Positions 44,530 to 54,653 of a stretch of DNA of 64,000 nucleotides are shown here, piece after piece. Position numbers and translations under genes: made by a program. How positions within the stretch are numbered: position 1 is the stretch's first letter; every line of letters begins with the position of its first letter. The notes under the pieces are model-generated. The model did no database searches. It saw only the letters and a program-made list of their open reading frames with translations, and was not told the DNA's origin. Source of the DNA: Wyeomyia smithii (Eukaryota; Arthropoda; Insecta; Diptera; Culicidae); assembly GCF_029784165.1 (NCBI RefSeq), contig NC_073695.1, positions 158,858,220 through 158,922,219 on the forward strand, read 5' to 3'.

Positions 44530-45400
44530 AGGGATCCGGCAGTGGAGTTGAAATTGTCATCCATCGCCGAATAAAACATCGTGCTCTTCCCCATCTTCAG
44601 ACGAAAGTTATTGAAACCTTGGGAATTGAAGTTCAAACTGAACTTGGAATTTTATTTATTGCCGCAGCATATTTACCATTTTATGGCAAACGCGAGCACA
44701 AAAATTATTTTAACGGTGATTTACAAAAACTCACCAGAAATCGTTCAAACTTTAACGCTGAACATCGATCATGGAATAATTCTCAAAATAATTCCAATGG
44801 CAAAATTTTATTCAATGATTGTTTTTCAGGATACTATACTATTTTGTCTCGGAATAGTCCTACATGTTTTTCTTCTCTAAGGAATCCATCAACAATCGAT
44901 TTGATACTAACAGATCGAAGTCATGTATGTAGTGAACTGGTCACACATGCTGATTTTGATTCTGACCATCTTCCAATAACTTTTTCTTTATCACATCAAT
45001 CAGTTTTAAACCCTATGAGCTCTGTTTTTATTTATCACAAGGCTAATTGGGAAAAATATAAAACTCATATTGAGAGAAATTTCAATAATGAGCTGGATTT
45101 GCAAACCGAAGTGAATATTGATTCCGCTTTGGAAGCAATTAAATATGCTATCATTGATGAATCCATGGCATTCTGTTCCAAAGGCTCAAGTGAAGTTTGA
45201 TTCACCAATAATTGACGAAAATCTTCAACTTCTAATTTGTTTGAAAAATGTCCGCAGACGCCAATAACAACGTTCTCGTAACCCTATTTTTAAAACTATT
45301 TGTAAAGATTTACAGAAAGAGATTAAACATAGATTTACTCTACTGAGAAGTCAAAATTTTGATACTAAAGTTGAAAAATTGAAACCATATTCAAAGCCCT
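44530..45400 (+). pseudogene. Juan/Jockey ORF2, rest of endonuclease and linker
   Basis: GVEIVIHRRIKH (about 44543-44580) takes up the endonuclease fold where it stopped at 31631. LGIEVQTELGILFIAAAYLPF, a DLILTDRSHV strand (about 44903) and DFDSDHLPITF (SDH catalytic motif, about 44955-44990) follow. The linker reads LLICLKNVRRRQ near 45230-45270 and ends at KPYSKP (45384-45400). Here the LOA element interrupts; the next codons are found at 51643. A frameshift near 45195 and a stop near 45270 are present. Confidence 0.75.
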
Positions 45401-45412
45401 CATGCAAAAGGG

Positions 45413-46896
45413 GCAAGCGGAATCCTTTGCCGCTGGTTCACCAAAGAAAACATCAACGTGGTTATTGTCCATAAGCCATGGGTGAACAAAAATAAAGTCT
45501 TAGGGCTTTTAACAAATAAGGGTAAGCTCCTTTATGATAATTCTGCGCTTGCACCAAGAGCAGCGCTTTTGGTAAGTAGTAATACCAACTTTACGCCAAT
45601 TATAGAATTCATTAGACGGGATATAGTTGCTGTGCAAGTGGAACTGCCAACGACACGGGGAAAAGCGGAAATAATGGTGGCCTCCGCCTACTTCCCAGGG
45701 GAACTAGAAGAAGCCCCTCCCAGGGAAGTACAGGAGTTTATAGCACACTGCAAGAGGCAAAATAGGCAGTTCATTCGTTGGGTGTGATGCAAACACCCAT
45801 CACACAATATGGGGAAGCACAGACATAAACAAAAGAGGTGAGTGCCTTTTTAACCCTAAAAGGCGCGCGACGTTAAAAAATCATCTAAAAACATAAAATT
45901 TATGTTTAACAGGTTTACTGCCTTAAAACTAACCACTATGCATAAAAAATTGAAAGATTTACTTTTTAATGTGCAAATATTACCATGTTGTTTTTAAACA
46001 ACACTGTGACTTTATCGCAGCATAAAGTCGAAACAATCACTTTTGTTAACAGTAACTGTAAAATTGACCTTTTGTTAGTATAATTACTGATAATTCAGAC
46101 ATTTTCACTAACCACTAACCTCATTTTAAAATTTATTTTCAAAGACAGTCACCACCAGTCGGGAATCTCGCCATGTTTTTTTTTCGTTTCCGGGATTTTG
46201 ACAGCAAAAACAAAAACAAAACATTCAAATACAGTACTTCCAGCTGTTAAGTTTTTTTCGTTAGAGTCTAGAGAGCTGTTCTAATGAATTATATTTCTGA
46301 AAAATACTAAAGTACGTATATTTTAAAACGTTTTTAGTAGTGTTGTTTTAAAACAACATTGCGCATTTAAGGGTTAAATATATACTTTCTAACAATATGG
46401 ATATATGCAATCGAGTTAATAATCCAACTTTTGTAAATGCAATTCGACAAGAGGTGCTCGATCTAACCTTATCGAGCGCTAAACTATCGGAAAAAATCGT
46501 GGTGAGATTTCTCTATCGAATCACAAGCAAATTTTGTTTGACTATAACGCAGGGGACTTAGTAACGTAAGTTTATAGAAACCCTAGAATAACCAACTGGG
46601 AGATTTGTCATTCAAAAATAGTTCGTGATGAATCTACCTTTGAAGGGCAAATCCAGACAATAAAAGAACTGGAAGATTCATCACAAAAATTTACGAATAA
46701 AATCATAGCCCTTTATAACCAAAGCTGTCCAACCAAGACGCGAGTATCCAACAAAGACGCGCCTTGGTGGAACAAAAATCTAGAAAAACTGAGGATGTTA
46801 ACTAGAAGGTTGTTCAACAGCACCAAGTTAACCTCAAATTGGGATGCTTATAGAGAGTCCCTTACGCAATACAATAAACAGACAAATCGCTCCAAA
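45413..46896 (+). pseudogene. LOA-type endonuclease domain, interrupted by a piggyBac MITE
   Basis: NVVIVHKPWVNKNK (about 45458), ALLVSSNTNF, VAVQVELPTTRGKAEIMVASAYFPG (about 45625-45705) and, after a frameshift at about 45778, GCDANTHHTIWGS (catalytic Asp, Asn, His; about 45785-45820). The MITE interrupts at 45850. Beyond it (46378 onward), NMDICNRVNNPTF and DAPWWNKNLEKL (about 46756-46790) follow. The frame is cut again at 46896. Confidence 0.65.
45854..46373. mobile_element. piggyBac-type MITE with TTAA duplication
   Basis: A 520-bp element bounded by TTAA at 45850-45853 and 46374-46377. The inverted ends CCCTAAAAGGCGC and CCCTTAAATGCGC (reverse complement of the right end) match at 11 of 13 positions. 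Short palindromes of the TTGTTTTAAAACAA type lie near 45986-46005 and 46342-46358. There is no ORF. It interrupts the LOA endonuclease. Confidence 0.8.
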
Positions 46897-48115
46897 TGAC
46901 CGGTGGTCCAATATCAACCATTTTTGATTTGAATGAAACTTTGCACACGTATTTGGCTTAGCAAACTGAGCATTTCTCACAGATTTTTTATATTCATTCC
47001 AAAATGATTCTAAATTTTACTTTGAACAACTATTATGTAGCTCAACTACACGATCCAGATTATGTTACTCCTGCAAATGTGAACATTGTCCAAGCCGTTT
47101 AGATTTTGAAAACAGTTTTTTTTTTTCAAATAACTTGAGGAACGTTGTGTGAGATAAATACCTTTCGAACAGTTGATTGCAACAGATAGATGTAATATAG
47201 CGACACTTGTGAAATCATTGATGAATTTGTATCTTATTTTTGTGAAAAGTTGGGAAAGTTGATAACCCACGATCACATAAAAACTCAACAATCGACTTAC
47301 ATGAGAGAAACAAAAAATAATTTGAAAGATGGTTAAGTTGTTATAGTGTATGATTTCTCAGAGCTCTTTTCTTGAGAACCGTTCGCCCAATCGTCTTATT
47401 GTCAAAGAATGAATTGTATATTTTGATCAAGCATTCCAATGAACGTATGGTTTTTGCTGAAGAACCACGGACAAATTAAGAAAAACGTGTATTTTCCTAA
47501 ATTTTAATAATTGTTCGAGCTTAAATTAGAAATAACTCGAAAATCAATGCCTTTAGAATGTTAACTACCAAGAGCTTTTTGATTTAAAATGACTCTCTGA
47601 TCTTTTAATATCATCAGAATAAAATTTTTTTGAAAAATGTTTGAATTAGAATTTTTATAAAAAAATCAATCTACCATGAAAAAAATATTTTTCATTTTTC
47701 CATCCAAGACTTGTTTTTAAAGTTACGTTTTAACGTCAAGTTTATTTAAAAAAAAATAAAAAAAATCAACTCTTTTGTTTTAATTGAAATTTAATGTTTA
47801 TTTTTAATTTTTTTTTGGTCAAAAAAATTTTTTTTTGTACAGTGTATAATTTTTTCATGATGCATTTTTAATTCCCTACAACTCATTCACAGACAGTTTT
47901 TCTATACATCCAACGGTTTCTGGACTACAATGCTTCGAATAAAACCTATTTCAAAAGACATACGCCCTTTTAGAATGTAATTCATGAGTGTAAAAAATCT
48001 CTCCATCTGTGAAAAATGCTCAGTTTGCTAAGCCGAATACGTGTGCAAAGTTTCACCCAAATCAAAAATGGTCGATTAAATTTTTGCTTATTTCCAGGTC
48101 ATTTGAAATGATTTT
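46897..48115. mobile_element. Long-TIR non-coding element of uncertain superfamily
   Basis: The two ends share about 75 bp of inverted sequence (AACTTTGCACACGTATT and GCTTAGCAAACTGAGCAT blocks at about 46936-46980 and 48010-48055). The flanks GCTCCAAA (46889-46896) and GCTCTAAA (48116-48123) look like an 8-bp duplication with one mismatch, in the same codon register of the LOA ORF. The outermost bases are not identical, so the exact ends are uncertain. A 190-bp piece of the same family lies inverted at 63020-63222. Confidence 0.6.
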
Positions 48116-48260
48116 GCTCTAAAGAAATTAGGAAATCACGCAGGAGGGGATGGAGATCAATGTGTGAACAAATTGAAAGCACCCCTGCAGCTGCAAGAGT
48201 ACACAAAGTCCCTGTCCAAAGATCACACGAATGGCTTGGGCAGAATAAAAAAGGACGACG

Positions 48261-49169
48261 CACAGTGATTTATTTTGCCGTTTTCATGCGATTAGATAAA
48301 TAGCTTTTCAAATATTTATTGTAGCCATAATGTTTGTTCGGAGAATTTTCAAGATATTCAAAAATACATCTTAGTACTTATATTTCTTGACTCCTGTTCA
48401 GCTAACGATACCTGTAACCTATCAGCACAGAGAGCACGATTGAATATTTTTTTGCAGTATAAAGCATGCAACAGCCTTCTATTCTGCATTTATTATTTAG
48501 TTTGCCTAGATATTTTTAAAGACTGCTGCGCTGAATATTTTCAAAACTACATACTTCTATAAATCAATCGAAAGGCTGCTTACATACTCTTACATACCAA
48601 AGTGTGTACCTTCAATTGAAAGTCTGAAGATAGTTATTTAATCGTATGAAACTGCCACGTGCGTAAAATTGCGTAATTTTAAGATGGTTGAGGTGTAAGT
48701 ATCCCCAAAAATATCGAAATATGTCAAATAACTTTTTTATTTTAGGAGATAAAAAATAACAATGTTCAGCATAAACATTTATATTGATGACTGATAACTT
48801 TGTAGAAGGTTTGGAAATTCGGAAAAATCTGAGAAAAAAGTTATAATGAAAATTGTGATTTTCAGTACCTCTTCATAGAAAACTTTATGTTGCTCGTAAT
48901 ACATAAGAGATAGAAACATGTTGTCTTCGGCAAAGTTTATTGCTTTGAGATCACCTAAAATTTTGCCGAAGACACCATGCGTCTATCTCAATCTGATAAA
49001 AAAGTAAATTTCCTATCTCATTTTCAGGTGGATTGATCACTCATCTTCCTACATTTAAATATGTATTTTCGAATATCTTGAAACTTCTCCGAACAAACAT
49101 TATGGCTATAATCAACATTTGAAACGCTATTTAATTAATCGCACGAAAACGGCAAAATAAAACACTGTG
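48261..49169. mobile_element. CACAGTG-ended element with 5-bp target duplication (Transib-like)
   Basis: Both ends begin CACAGTG and match each other over about 100 bp. A 5-bp duplication CGACG lies at 48256-48260 and 49170-49174, and the LOA coding continues across it. CAC-type termini with a 5-bp GC-rich duplication are characteristic of Transib elements, whose ends resemble the V(D)J recombination heptamer. There is no transposase ORF. A second internal inverted repeat (GTCTTCGGCAAA facing TTTGCCGAAGAC) lies at about 48930-48985. Class assignment is inference; Chapaev or another CACTA-like group is the alternative. Confidence 0.65.
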
Positions 49170-50520
49170 CGACGGTACTTTTAATGCCGATTCTCTTGAA
49201 ACACTCAATTTTATGATGGAGAAACATTTCCCAGGATCACGATCCATTCTAGAAGAAGAAACGCAGGACTCAAATGCCCATGTGCCCGACTATCGCTAGC
49301 AAAAATGCGCATTACATAGCCTGCGATATCTTCACCGAATCGAAAGTGAAATGGGCAATCAACACATTCGAGCCCTATAAGTCCCCGGGACTGGATGGAT
49401 TATTACCAATAATACTTCAACTGTGTGGAAGGGTAATAATTCCATTCATAACCGCGATATTTAGGGCCAGCCTGACACTTATGTAACAACCAACTGGAGA
49501 AAACCAGAGTGATCTTTATACCAAAGGCTGGGAAGCGCGACAAAATACTTCCAAAAGCCTTTAGACCAATTAGTCTAACCTCCATTATGTTAAAAATTAT
49601 GGAAAAACTAATTTTAAATACGTTTTATATCATGGCGGATATAGACTTTTTTATTAAACGTCAAATCAACGTACCGTACTATCACGTCAAATCAACGTAC
49701 CTAAAAACCTCTCCGCTGAGCAGGTATCAGTTTGCATATCCATGCAACATGTTAGCAGTGGATGCAATACATAAGCTGACGACAAAATAGCGAAATCTAT
49801 TGATGCAAAAGAAATCGCACTCGCTGCGTTCTTAGACATAGAGGGAATATCCCATCACTCAATGTTAAGCCCAATGGGACACCATGGGTTTGATACATAT
49901 ACCTCAAAAGGGATGAAAACCATGCTGAATAGAAGTGAGATAACTGCAGTATTGGGTAATACTACCCTTACAAGAAAACACAACTAAGAGATGCCCGCAA
50001 GGTGGAGTTCTATCGCCTCTGCTGTGGTCATTGGTTGTAGACCAGCTACTTAGAAACCTAACTGAGCTAGGTTTCGAAGTGATCGGATTCGCCGATGAAG
50101 TTGTGATTCTTGTGAGGGGGAAATTCGACAGATACTTTAGAATGGTGTAGACAAGAGGGGCTGACCATTAACCCCTCTAAAACAACCATTATTCTCTTCA
50201 CTCGGAAAAGAAGGTACAACTTGAAGAGCCTGAAGCTGGGCGAAACTACACTGCAGCTTTCCACTGAGACTAAACATCTTGGAGTAGTTTTAGATCAGAA
50301 ACTTAGCTGGAATGCACATATTGAATATGTTATCGATAAAGCTACGACTGCCCTCTGGGCATGTAGCAAAGCTATTGGCAGAACATGGGGTCTAAGGCCA
50401 AGTATGATTTATTGGTTGTACCAGGCAATAATAAGACCAAGATCATCTATTACCACTCCACCAGGTAGTACAACTAGAGGCGGAAAAAAGTGCATTGAAA
50501 TTAACACGCCTTCAAAAAGT
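49170..50520 (+). pseudogene. LOA-type reverse transcriptase
   Basis: KWAINTFEPYKSPGLDG (about 49350-49400) is a conserved RT finger motif. VIFIPKAGKRD and FRPISLTSIMLKIMEKLI (about 49508-49615) follow. The palm includes LAAFLDIEG (about 49826-49850), PQGGVLSPLLWSLVVDQLL (about 49995-50050) and FADEVVIL (about 50087-50110), where Glu replaces the second catalytic Asp. LTINPSKTTIILFTRKRR and HLGVVLDQKLSWN (about 50278) follow. Frameshifts occur near 49490, 49790, 49980 and 50150. A 26-bp segment is tandemly duplicated at 49660-49702. Confidence 0.75.
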
Positions 50521-50525
50521 ACCTG

Positions 50526-51236
50526 ATGGAGATCAGACAGGCCAGCTGGCAATCCTCAAATATATTTCCAGCTGAGCAAACATATACCAGGTATCGAAGA
50601 CTGGATGATTACAGAAGCAAACTTCGAAATACCTTTCAAAATCATAGAGACCGAACGGGAAGTTTGGGAACAAGGTGCCCGAATATTCAACAAGGCTCTG
50701 TCGTCTTTTACACAGATGGCTCAAAAATGAATAATTCAACCGGAGCAGGTATAAATGGTCCAGGGATAAGTATCCCGATACCAATGGGCCGTTGGCCTAC
50801 AGTGTTCCAGGCCGAAATATTTGCAATTTATGAATGTGCACAAGTCTGTTTGGCTAGGAAATACAGGCATGCTAACATATGCATTTTTTCTGATAGCCAA
50901 GCAGCACTTAACGCACTAAAAGCCTTCACATGTAGCTCTAAGCTAGTGTGGGAGTGCATCCTTTCACTGAAACAACTGGCAGAAAGGAACCAAGTATGGT
51001 TATACTGGGTTCCTGGTCACTGCGGAGTAAAAGACAATGAAAAAGCCGATACGTTAGCTAGACAGGGGTCATGTACCGATTTCATTGGCCCAGAACCGTT
51101 CTGTGGGGTGTCATCAAGCGCCTTGGAAGCAGAATTGAAAACCTGGGAACATAGGACAATACAAGAGAACTGGATATGCTCAGTAGGATTACGCCAGTCT
51201 AAACGCTTTATAAAACCAAGCGTGAAGCCAGCTTAG
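50526..51236 (+). pseudogene. LOA-type RNase H domain, open over 236 codons
   Basis: An open stretch containing a complete RNase H signature: YTDGSKMNNSTGAG (about 50708), AEIFAIYE (about 50810), SDSQAALNALKA (about 50892) and WVPGHCGVKDNEKADTLA (about 51005-51060), so all four acidic catalytic positions are present. It degrades RNA in the RNA-DNA hybrid made by RT. It is cut from the RT part by a frameshift near 50520 and ends at TAG 51234-51236. The zinc motif lies further down, at 51330-51395. Confidence 0.75.
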
Positions 51237-51299
51237 TTTAAATCAAAAAGGAATAAGGACAATTACTTGACTGTTTACAGGACACTGTACAAGTAAGCA

Positions 51300-51642
51300 T
51301 CACCTGAAACAAATTGGTCAGTCAGATGACGAAATTTGTCGCCTCTGCGGGTTCGAATGTGAAACCGCAGAACATTTGCTCTGCCACTGCAGTGCACTTA
51401 TACAGCGCAGAATAAGAGCCTTTGGAAAAAGGACTTTAGAGCCTTTTGAGGTCTGGTCTGCGAATCCTAATGAGGTAATACATTTCTTACGAAATTCAGT
51501 GCCTAATTGGGAGAAAGGGTGCGATATGACAACGACGATCACTTTCATCAATAGTGATATGTCTGCCACGAGTACCTGGACTAAAGAAGAGGTATACCAC
51601 AAATGATCACAATATTGGTCGCAGTGGTCCAAATCTTACAAA
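51300..51642 (+). pseudogene. LOA-type C-terminal zinc motif and 3' end
   Basis: CRLCGFECETAEHLLCHC (about 51340-51393) is the CCHC motif after RNase H in this clade. It is followed by an AFGKRTLEPFEVW segment and a stop at 51604. The short 3' UTR ends GGTCGCAGTGG plus about 15 bases before the AAAGCCCT duplication at 51643. Confidence 0.65.
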
Positions 51643-52118
51643 AAAGCCCTTTTGGAAGCTGTCGAGGATTCCTAAAAAACCTTCAAAGCCTATTCCAGTT
51701 TTAAAAGATGGTGTACGTTTTCTTGTATCCAATGAACAAAAGGCTCAACGACTTGCTCAGCAGTTTGAGAGTGCTCATAAGGGGCCATCCACATACCACG
51801 TGGACAAATTTTAAACGAGTCGCTCTTTTAGACATAGAAGAAGCATTCGACAATGTTTGGCGTATAGGTTTGAATAAGAAATTGCTAAATTTTAACCTTT
51901 CAAGTGTTCTCATCAAAATTTTAAAAAATTATCTTACTGATCGAACTCTGCAGGTTGTCTATCAGAATTCAAAATCTGGTAGATTTCCCGTCAGAGCAGG
52001 TGTGCTTCAAAGTTCAGTCCTGGGTCCAGTCCTGTAGAACATATTCACTGCAGATCTTCCTGATTTTCCTCCAGAATGTACAAAGACATTGTTCTGAGAT
52101 GACACAAGCATTTCCGTA
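51643..52118 (+). pseudogene. Juan/Jockey ORF2, reverse transcriptase remains
   Basis: KPFWKLSRIPKKP (51646-51685) and VLKDGVRFLVSNEQKA (about 51702-51750) continue the linker from 45400. A deletion of most RT fingers follows near 51800. Then LLDIEEAFDNVW (palm, first Asp, about 51826-51860), LTDRTLQVVYQNSKSGRFPV and GVLQSSVLGPVL (about 52000-52035; normally PQGS) appear. The catalytic box reads F, stop, DD (TGA at about 52097). The frame is cut at 52118 by a LOA fragment with a 10-bp duplication. Confidence 0.75.
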
Positions 52119-52819
52119 TGGTATTGCATTCAATTGCTATAGCAGGTGGCTAGAAGTAGTAAAGTAAACTTGTTCTGGGTACCTGGGCATTGCGGCATTG
52201 AAGGGAATGAAAAAGCTGATCTGTTGGCGAGAAATGGATCAATGCAGTTGTTCATAGGACCAGAACCGTTTTGTGGGATCTCAGAATGTGCCCTCAAAAT
52301 GGAACTTAAGAAGTGGGAAAAATCAATGATAGAAAACATTTGAAAAAACAAAAATTCAGCTCGACAATCGAAAAAATTTATTGCACCCCAAAAAACAGTA
52401 ACTCTGCGATTGCTCAGTATCTCAGAAAAAGACTTATTTTAAACGAGCTGCTCAAGTAAATATTACTTCAAACAGATAGGTAAATTGCAAAATGATGCCT
52501 GTCGCTTTTGTAACCTAGATAAAGAAACCTCGGAACATTTATTATGTGACAGTGAAGCACTCTTTCAAAAGAGGAAGCAATTCTTTAATAAACACTCTAT
52601 ACAACCATTAGATATCTGGATGACTTCTCCCAATAAGGCAGTGAACTTTATTCATTCAATAATACCTTATTGGGACGATGCCTATATTCAGCAAGTGGAA
52701 ACCATTCAACCTAATAGTGGTACGACACCCTGATGAGGCTTACATCAAATAGGGGCCCGCCACAAAAGATCAAATCTCTGGTCGCAGTGGAAAATGTACC
52801 CAACAGGAAAAAAAAAAAA
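52119..52819 (+). mobile_element. Second LOA/Lian-type insertion, 5' truncated
   Basis: A 701-bp fragment holding only the last part of the RNase H domain (LFWVPGHCGIEGNEKADLLA, 52170-52229) and the C-terminal CCHC motif (CRFCNLDKETSEHLLCDS, about 52498-52552). It ends in GGTCGCAGTGG and an A-rich tail. The duplication CATTTCCGTA (52109-52118) and CATTTTCGTA (52820-52829) differs by one base. Removing the insert rejoins the Juan-like RT after the DD box. Strong 5' truncation is typical of target-primed insertion. Confidence 0.8.
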
Positions 52820-53040
52820 CATTTTCGTAAAACGAAAAAGTCTTCGTGTCATATGCAGTCGATTGCAGAAAAATTTAGATTTTTTGTCTTCCTACTTGCA
52901 ATAGTGGAAAATCTCTCCCAATGCTTCTAAAACTCAAATGATAATTTTCCGCATAAGCCTTGGGCTTCTTTCTTTAAGCCAAACAATAATCACGTTGTCA
53001 AGATGAATAGGGTTATTTTAAGTTGGTCTGACAAGGTTAA
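52820..53040 (+). pseudogene. Juan/Jockey ORF2, RT after the catalytic box
   Basis: RVICSRLQKNLDFLSSYLQ (about 52842) and WKISPNASKTQMIIF (about 52907), with a TAG between them, are the segment that normally follows the FADD box. After a frameshift the piece ends at VKYL, where a piggyBac-type element has inserted at TTAA (53037-53040). Confidence 0.7.
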
Positions 53041-53901
53041 CCCGTGAAGACCCGAGACGGAGCTTATTTTTTAAAAATGATCGTTCTCGGTACAGGCGCG
53101 GTCGATTTGAGAAAACTTGGAATATTATCCAAGGGGAATAGTTGCTTTGAGTTTTGGTAAAGGTACCACCCCTCTGGACCCCTCCCCATTCCCGTGAGAT
53201 GCAAATATGCCTGTGTTTTTTGCTACTTTTTTCAAACAGATTGAGCAAATGATAAGAATTTTCATAGGTATCAATTGTTTTATTAATCAAATCATGTCAG
53301 GTAGATGAAATATGACAAATAAGAATAAATTTGGAAGTTTTCAGAATATTTCAGTACAAAATCACAAAACTACGTATTTTCAAAAAAATTCAAAAAACAT
53401 TGTCCTCCTTCAAGTTTTTAGTTCAACATTTTTAGAATATGGTTTCCTGAATTCCTACACGATGAATTATTTATTTTAGCATGCACGTATTTCGAGAAAA
53501 ATGAGTTTGAATTTAATAAAGTACGAGTTTTTATGAAAAATTGATTTTCTCAAAATCTGTGCATGCTAGAATAAATATTTCATCATGTATGGATTCAGGA
53601 AACCTTATTCTAAAAATGTAGAACTAAAAACTTAAAGGAGGACAATGTGACGACAATACATGGAACAATTGATACCTATGAAAATTCTCATCATTTGCTC
53701 AATCTGTTTGAAAAATTAGCAAAAAACACAGACATATTTGCATCTCACGGAAATGGGGAGAGTTCCAATGACATGGTACCTATACCAAAACTTAAAGCAA
53801 CTATTCCCCTTGAAAAATATTCCAACTTTTCTCAAATCGACCGCGCCAGTGCTGAGAACGATAATTTTCAAAAAATAAGTTCCGTCTCGGGTCTTTACGG
53901 G
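53041..53901. mobile_element. piggyBac-type foldback element with very long inverted repeats
   Basis: Bounded by TTAA at 53037-53040 and 53902-53905, with ends CCCGTGAAGACCCGAGACGG and CCCGTAAAGACCCGAGACGG (reverse complement of the right end). The inverted arms extend almost to the centre, near 53510. The left arm has about 115 bp (53287-53400) that the right arm lacks. The mirror-image frames at 53018-53290 (minus) and 53647-53922 (plus) are this repeat and are not genes. Confidence 0.8.
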
Positions 53902-54310
53902 TTAAGTACTTATTTACGATAAAAAACTTATTTTCAAAGAGCACATTGAGAGTATACATGCAAAGTGCATCAACGATACGAGATGTTTATATCTCCTCAT
54001 TAACAGGAATTCTAAACTTTGTTTAAAGAATAAACTTTTTATTTACAAACAAATTTTCAGACCAGCAATGGTTTATGCTGCACCGATCTGGTCAAGTTGT
54101 TGTTTAACAAGGAAGAAATCGCTTCAAAGGATTCAGAATAAAATTCTGAAAATGATTTTGAAGCGTCCTCCTTGGTTTGATATACTCAAATCACATAGAC
54201 TTACTGGTGTTGAAACATTAGAAGCTATATCAAATAAAATTATTAACAATTTTCGACAAAAATCATTGCAATCCTCAATTGCTACGATAAGCTCTCTTTG
54301 TAGCCAATAA
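53902..54310 (+). pseudogene. Juan/Jockey ORF2, C-terminal domain
   Basis: Continues VKYL with LIYDKKLIFKEHIES (about 53911-53953), INRNSKLCLKNKLFIYKQIFRPAM (about 54000-54068), then the open frame MVYAAPIWSSCC...LQRIQNKILKMILKRPPWF and a final stop at 54308-54310. This RT thumb and C-terminal region, without RNase H, is diagnostic for the Jockey group. Confidence 0.8.
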
Positions 54311-54560
54311 ATAATAAATAAGCAATTAAGTTAGCTGTAAGTTTATTTCCCTTTTTCGACAAGTGGGTTTAAATCCCTACGAATGATAAGTTCTTATTGC
54401 GAAAGCAAACAAATCCTAACAATTAAAAATACAATTTCTCTAACAGTGTTGAGAAGTCACCTTTTGTGATTGGACACACATTCTCATTATGTACTAATAT
54501 TTATCATAAATACTAACTAGTTTTTTTAAAGAGGTTGTTAGTAGCTAAAGTATTTATGAT
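54311..54560 (+). other. 3' UTR of the Juan/Jockey-type element
   Basis: Begins with TAATAAATAA, which may include the polyadenylation signal. An imperfect inverted repeat (TATTTATCATAAATACTAAC facing a GTTAGTAG...TATTTATGATAA stretch) lies at about 54501-54562. A 33-bp piece similar to 54478-54510 occurs at about 57448-57480. The element's end and target duplication are not resolved. Confidence 0.45.
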
Positions 54561-54653
54561 AATAAGCAAAGCCTTGGTGCTACAGTCCGATTCGGAACTT
54601 GAACTTCTGTTTATTTTACACAAACCTCGCAGCCAACTGTTGAGTGTATCGTG

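Larger units (their letters stand above)
45401..51642 (+). mobile_element. 5'-truncated LOA/Lian-type non-LTR retrotransposon
   Basis: An 8-bp target duplication AAAGCCCT occurs at 45393-45400 and 51643-51650; removing the insert restores continuous Juan-like coding (KP then FWK). The element has an APE-type endonuclease, RT, RNase H with a complete catalytic set, and a terminal CCHC motif. RNase H plus this gene order fits the LOA clade, of which Lian is the mosquito example. It carries three later insertions: 45854-46373, 46897-48115 and 48261-49169. The extreme 3' end, GGTCGCAGTGG plus a short tail, matches the second copy at 52119-52819. Confidence 0.8.
26560..54560 (+). mobile_element. 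Juan/Jockey-type non-LTR retrotransposon, split by nested insertions
   Basis: One element can be read across seven separate pieces: ORF1 at 26594-27343 and 30906-31432, then ORF2 at 31433-31631, 44530-45400, 51643-52118, 52820-53040 and 53902-54310. The 3' UTR runs to about 54560. At four junctions the coding sequence is continuous once the insert and one target duplication are removed. All parts contain stops or frameshifts, so the element is old. The 5' end is not resolved (somewhere before 26594), and no outer target duplication was found. The Jockey/Juan assignment comes from the zinc-knuckle ORF1, the EN-RT ORF2 and the lack of RNase H at the C-terminus. Confidence 0.75.

Noticed and set aside
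53018..53922. Two similar 90-codon ORFs on opposite strands (53018-53290 and 53647-53922)
   Set aside because: They are the two arms of one piggyBac-type foldback read in opposite directions and have no domain.
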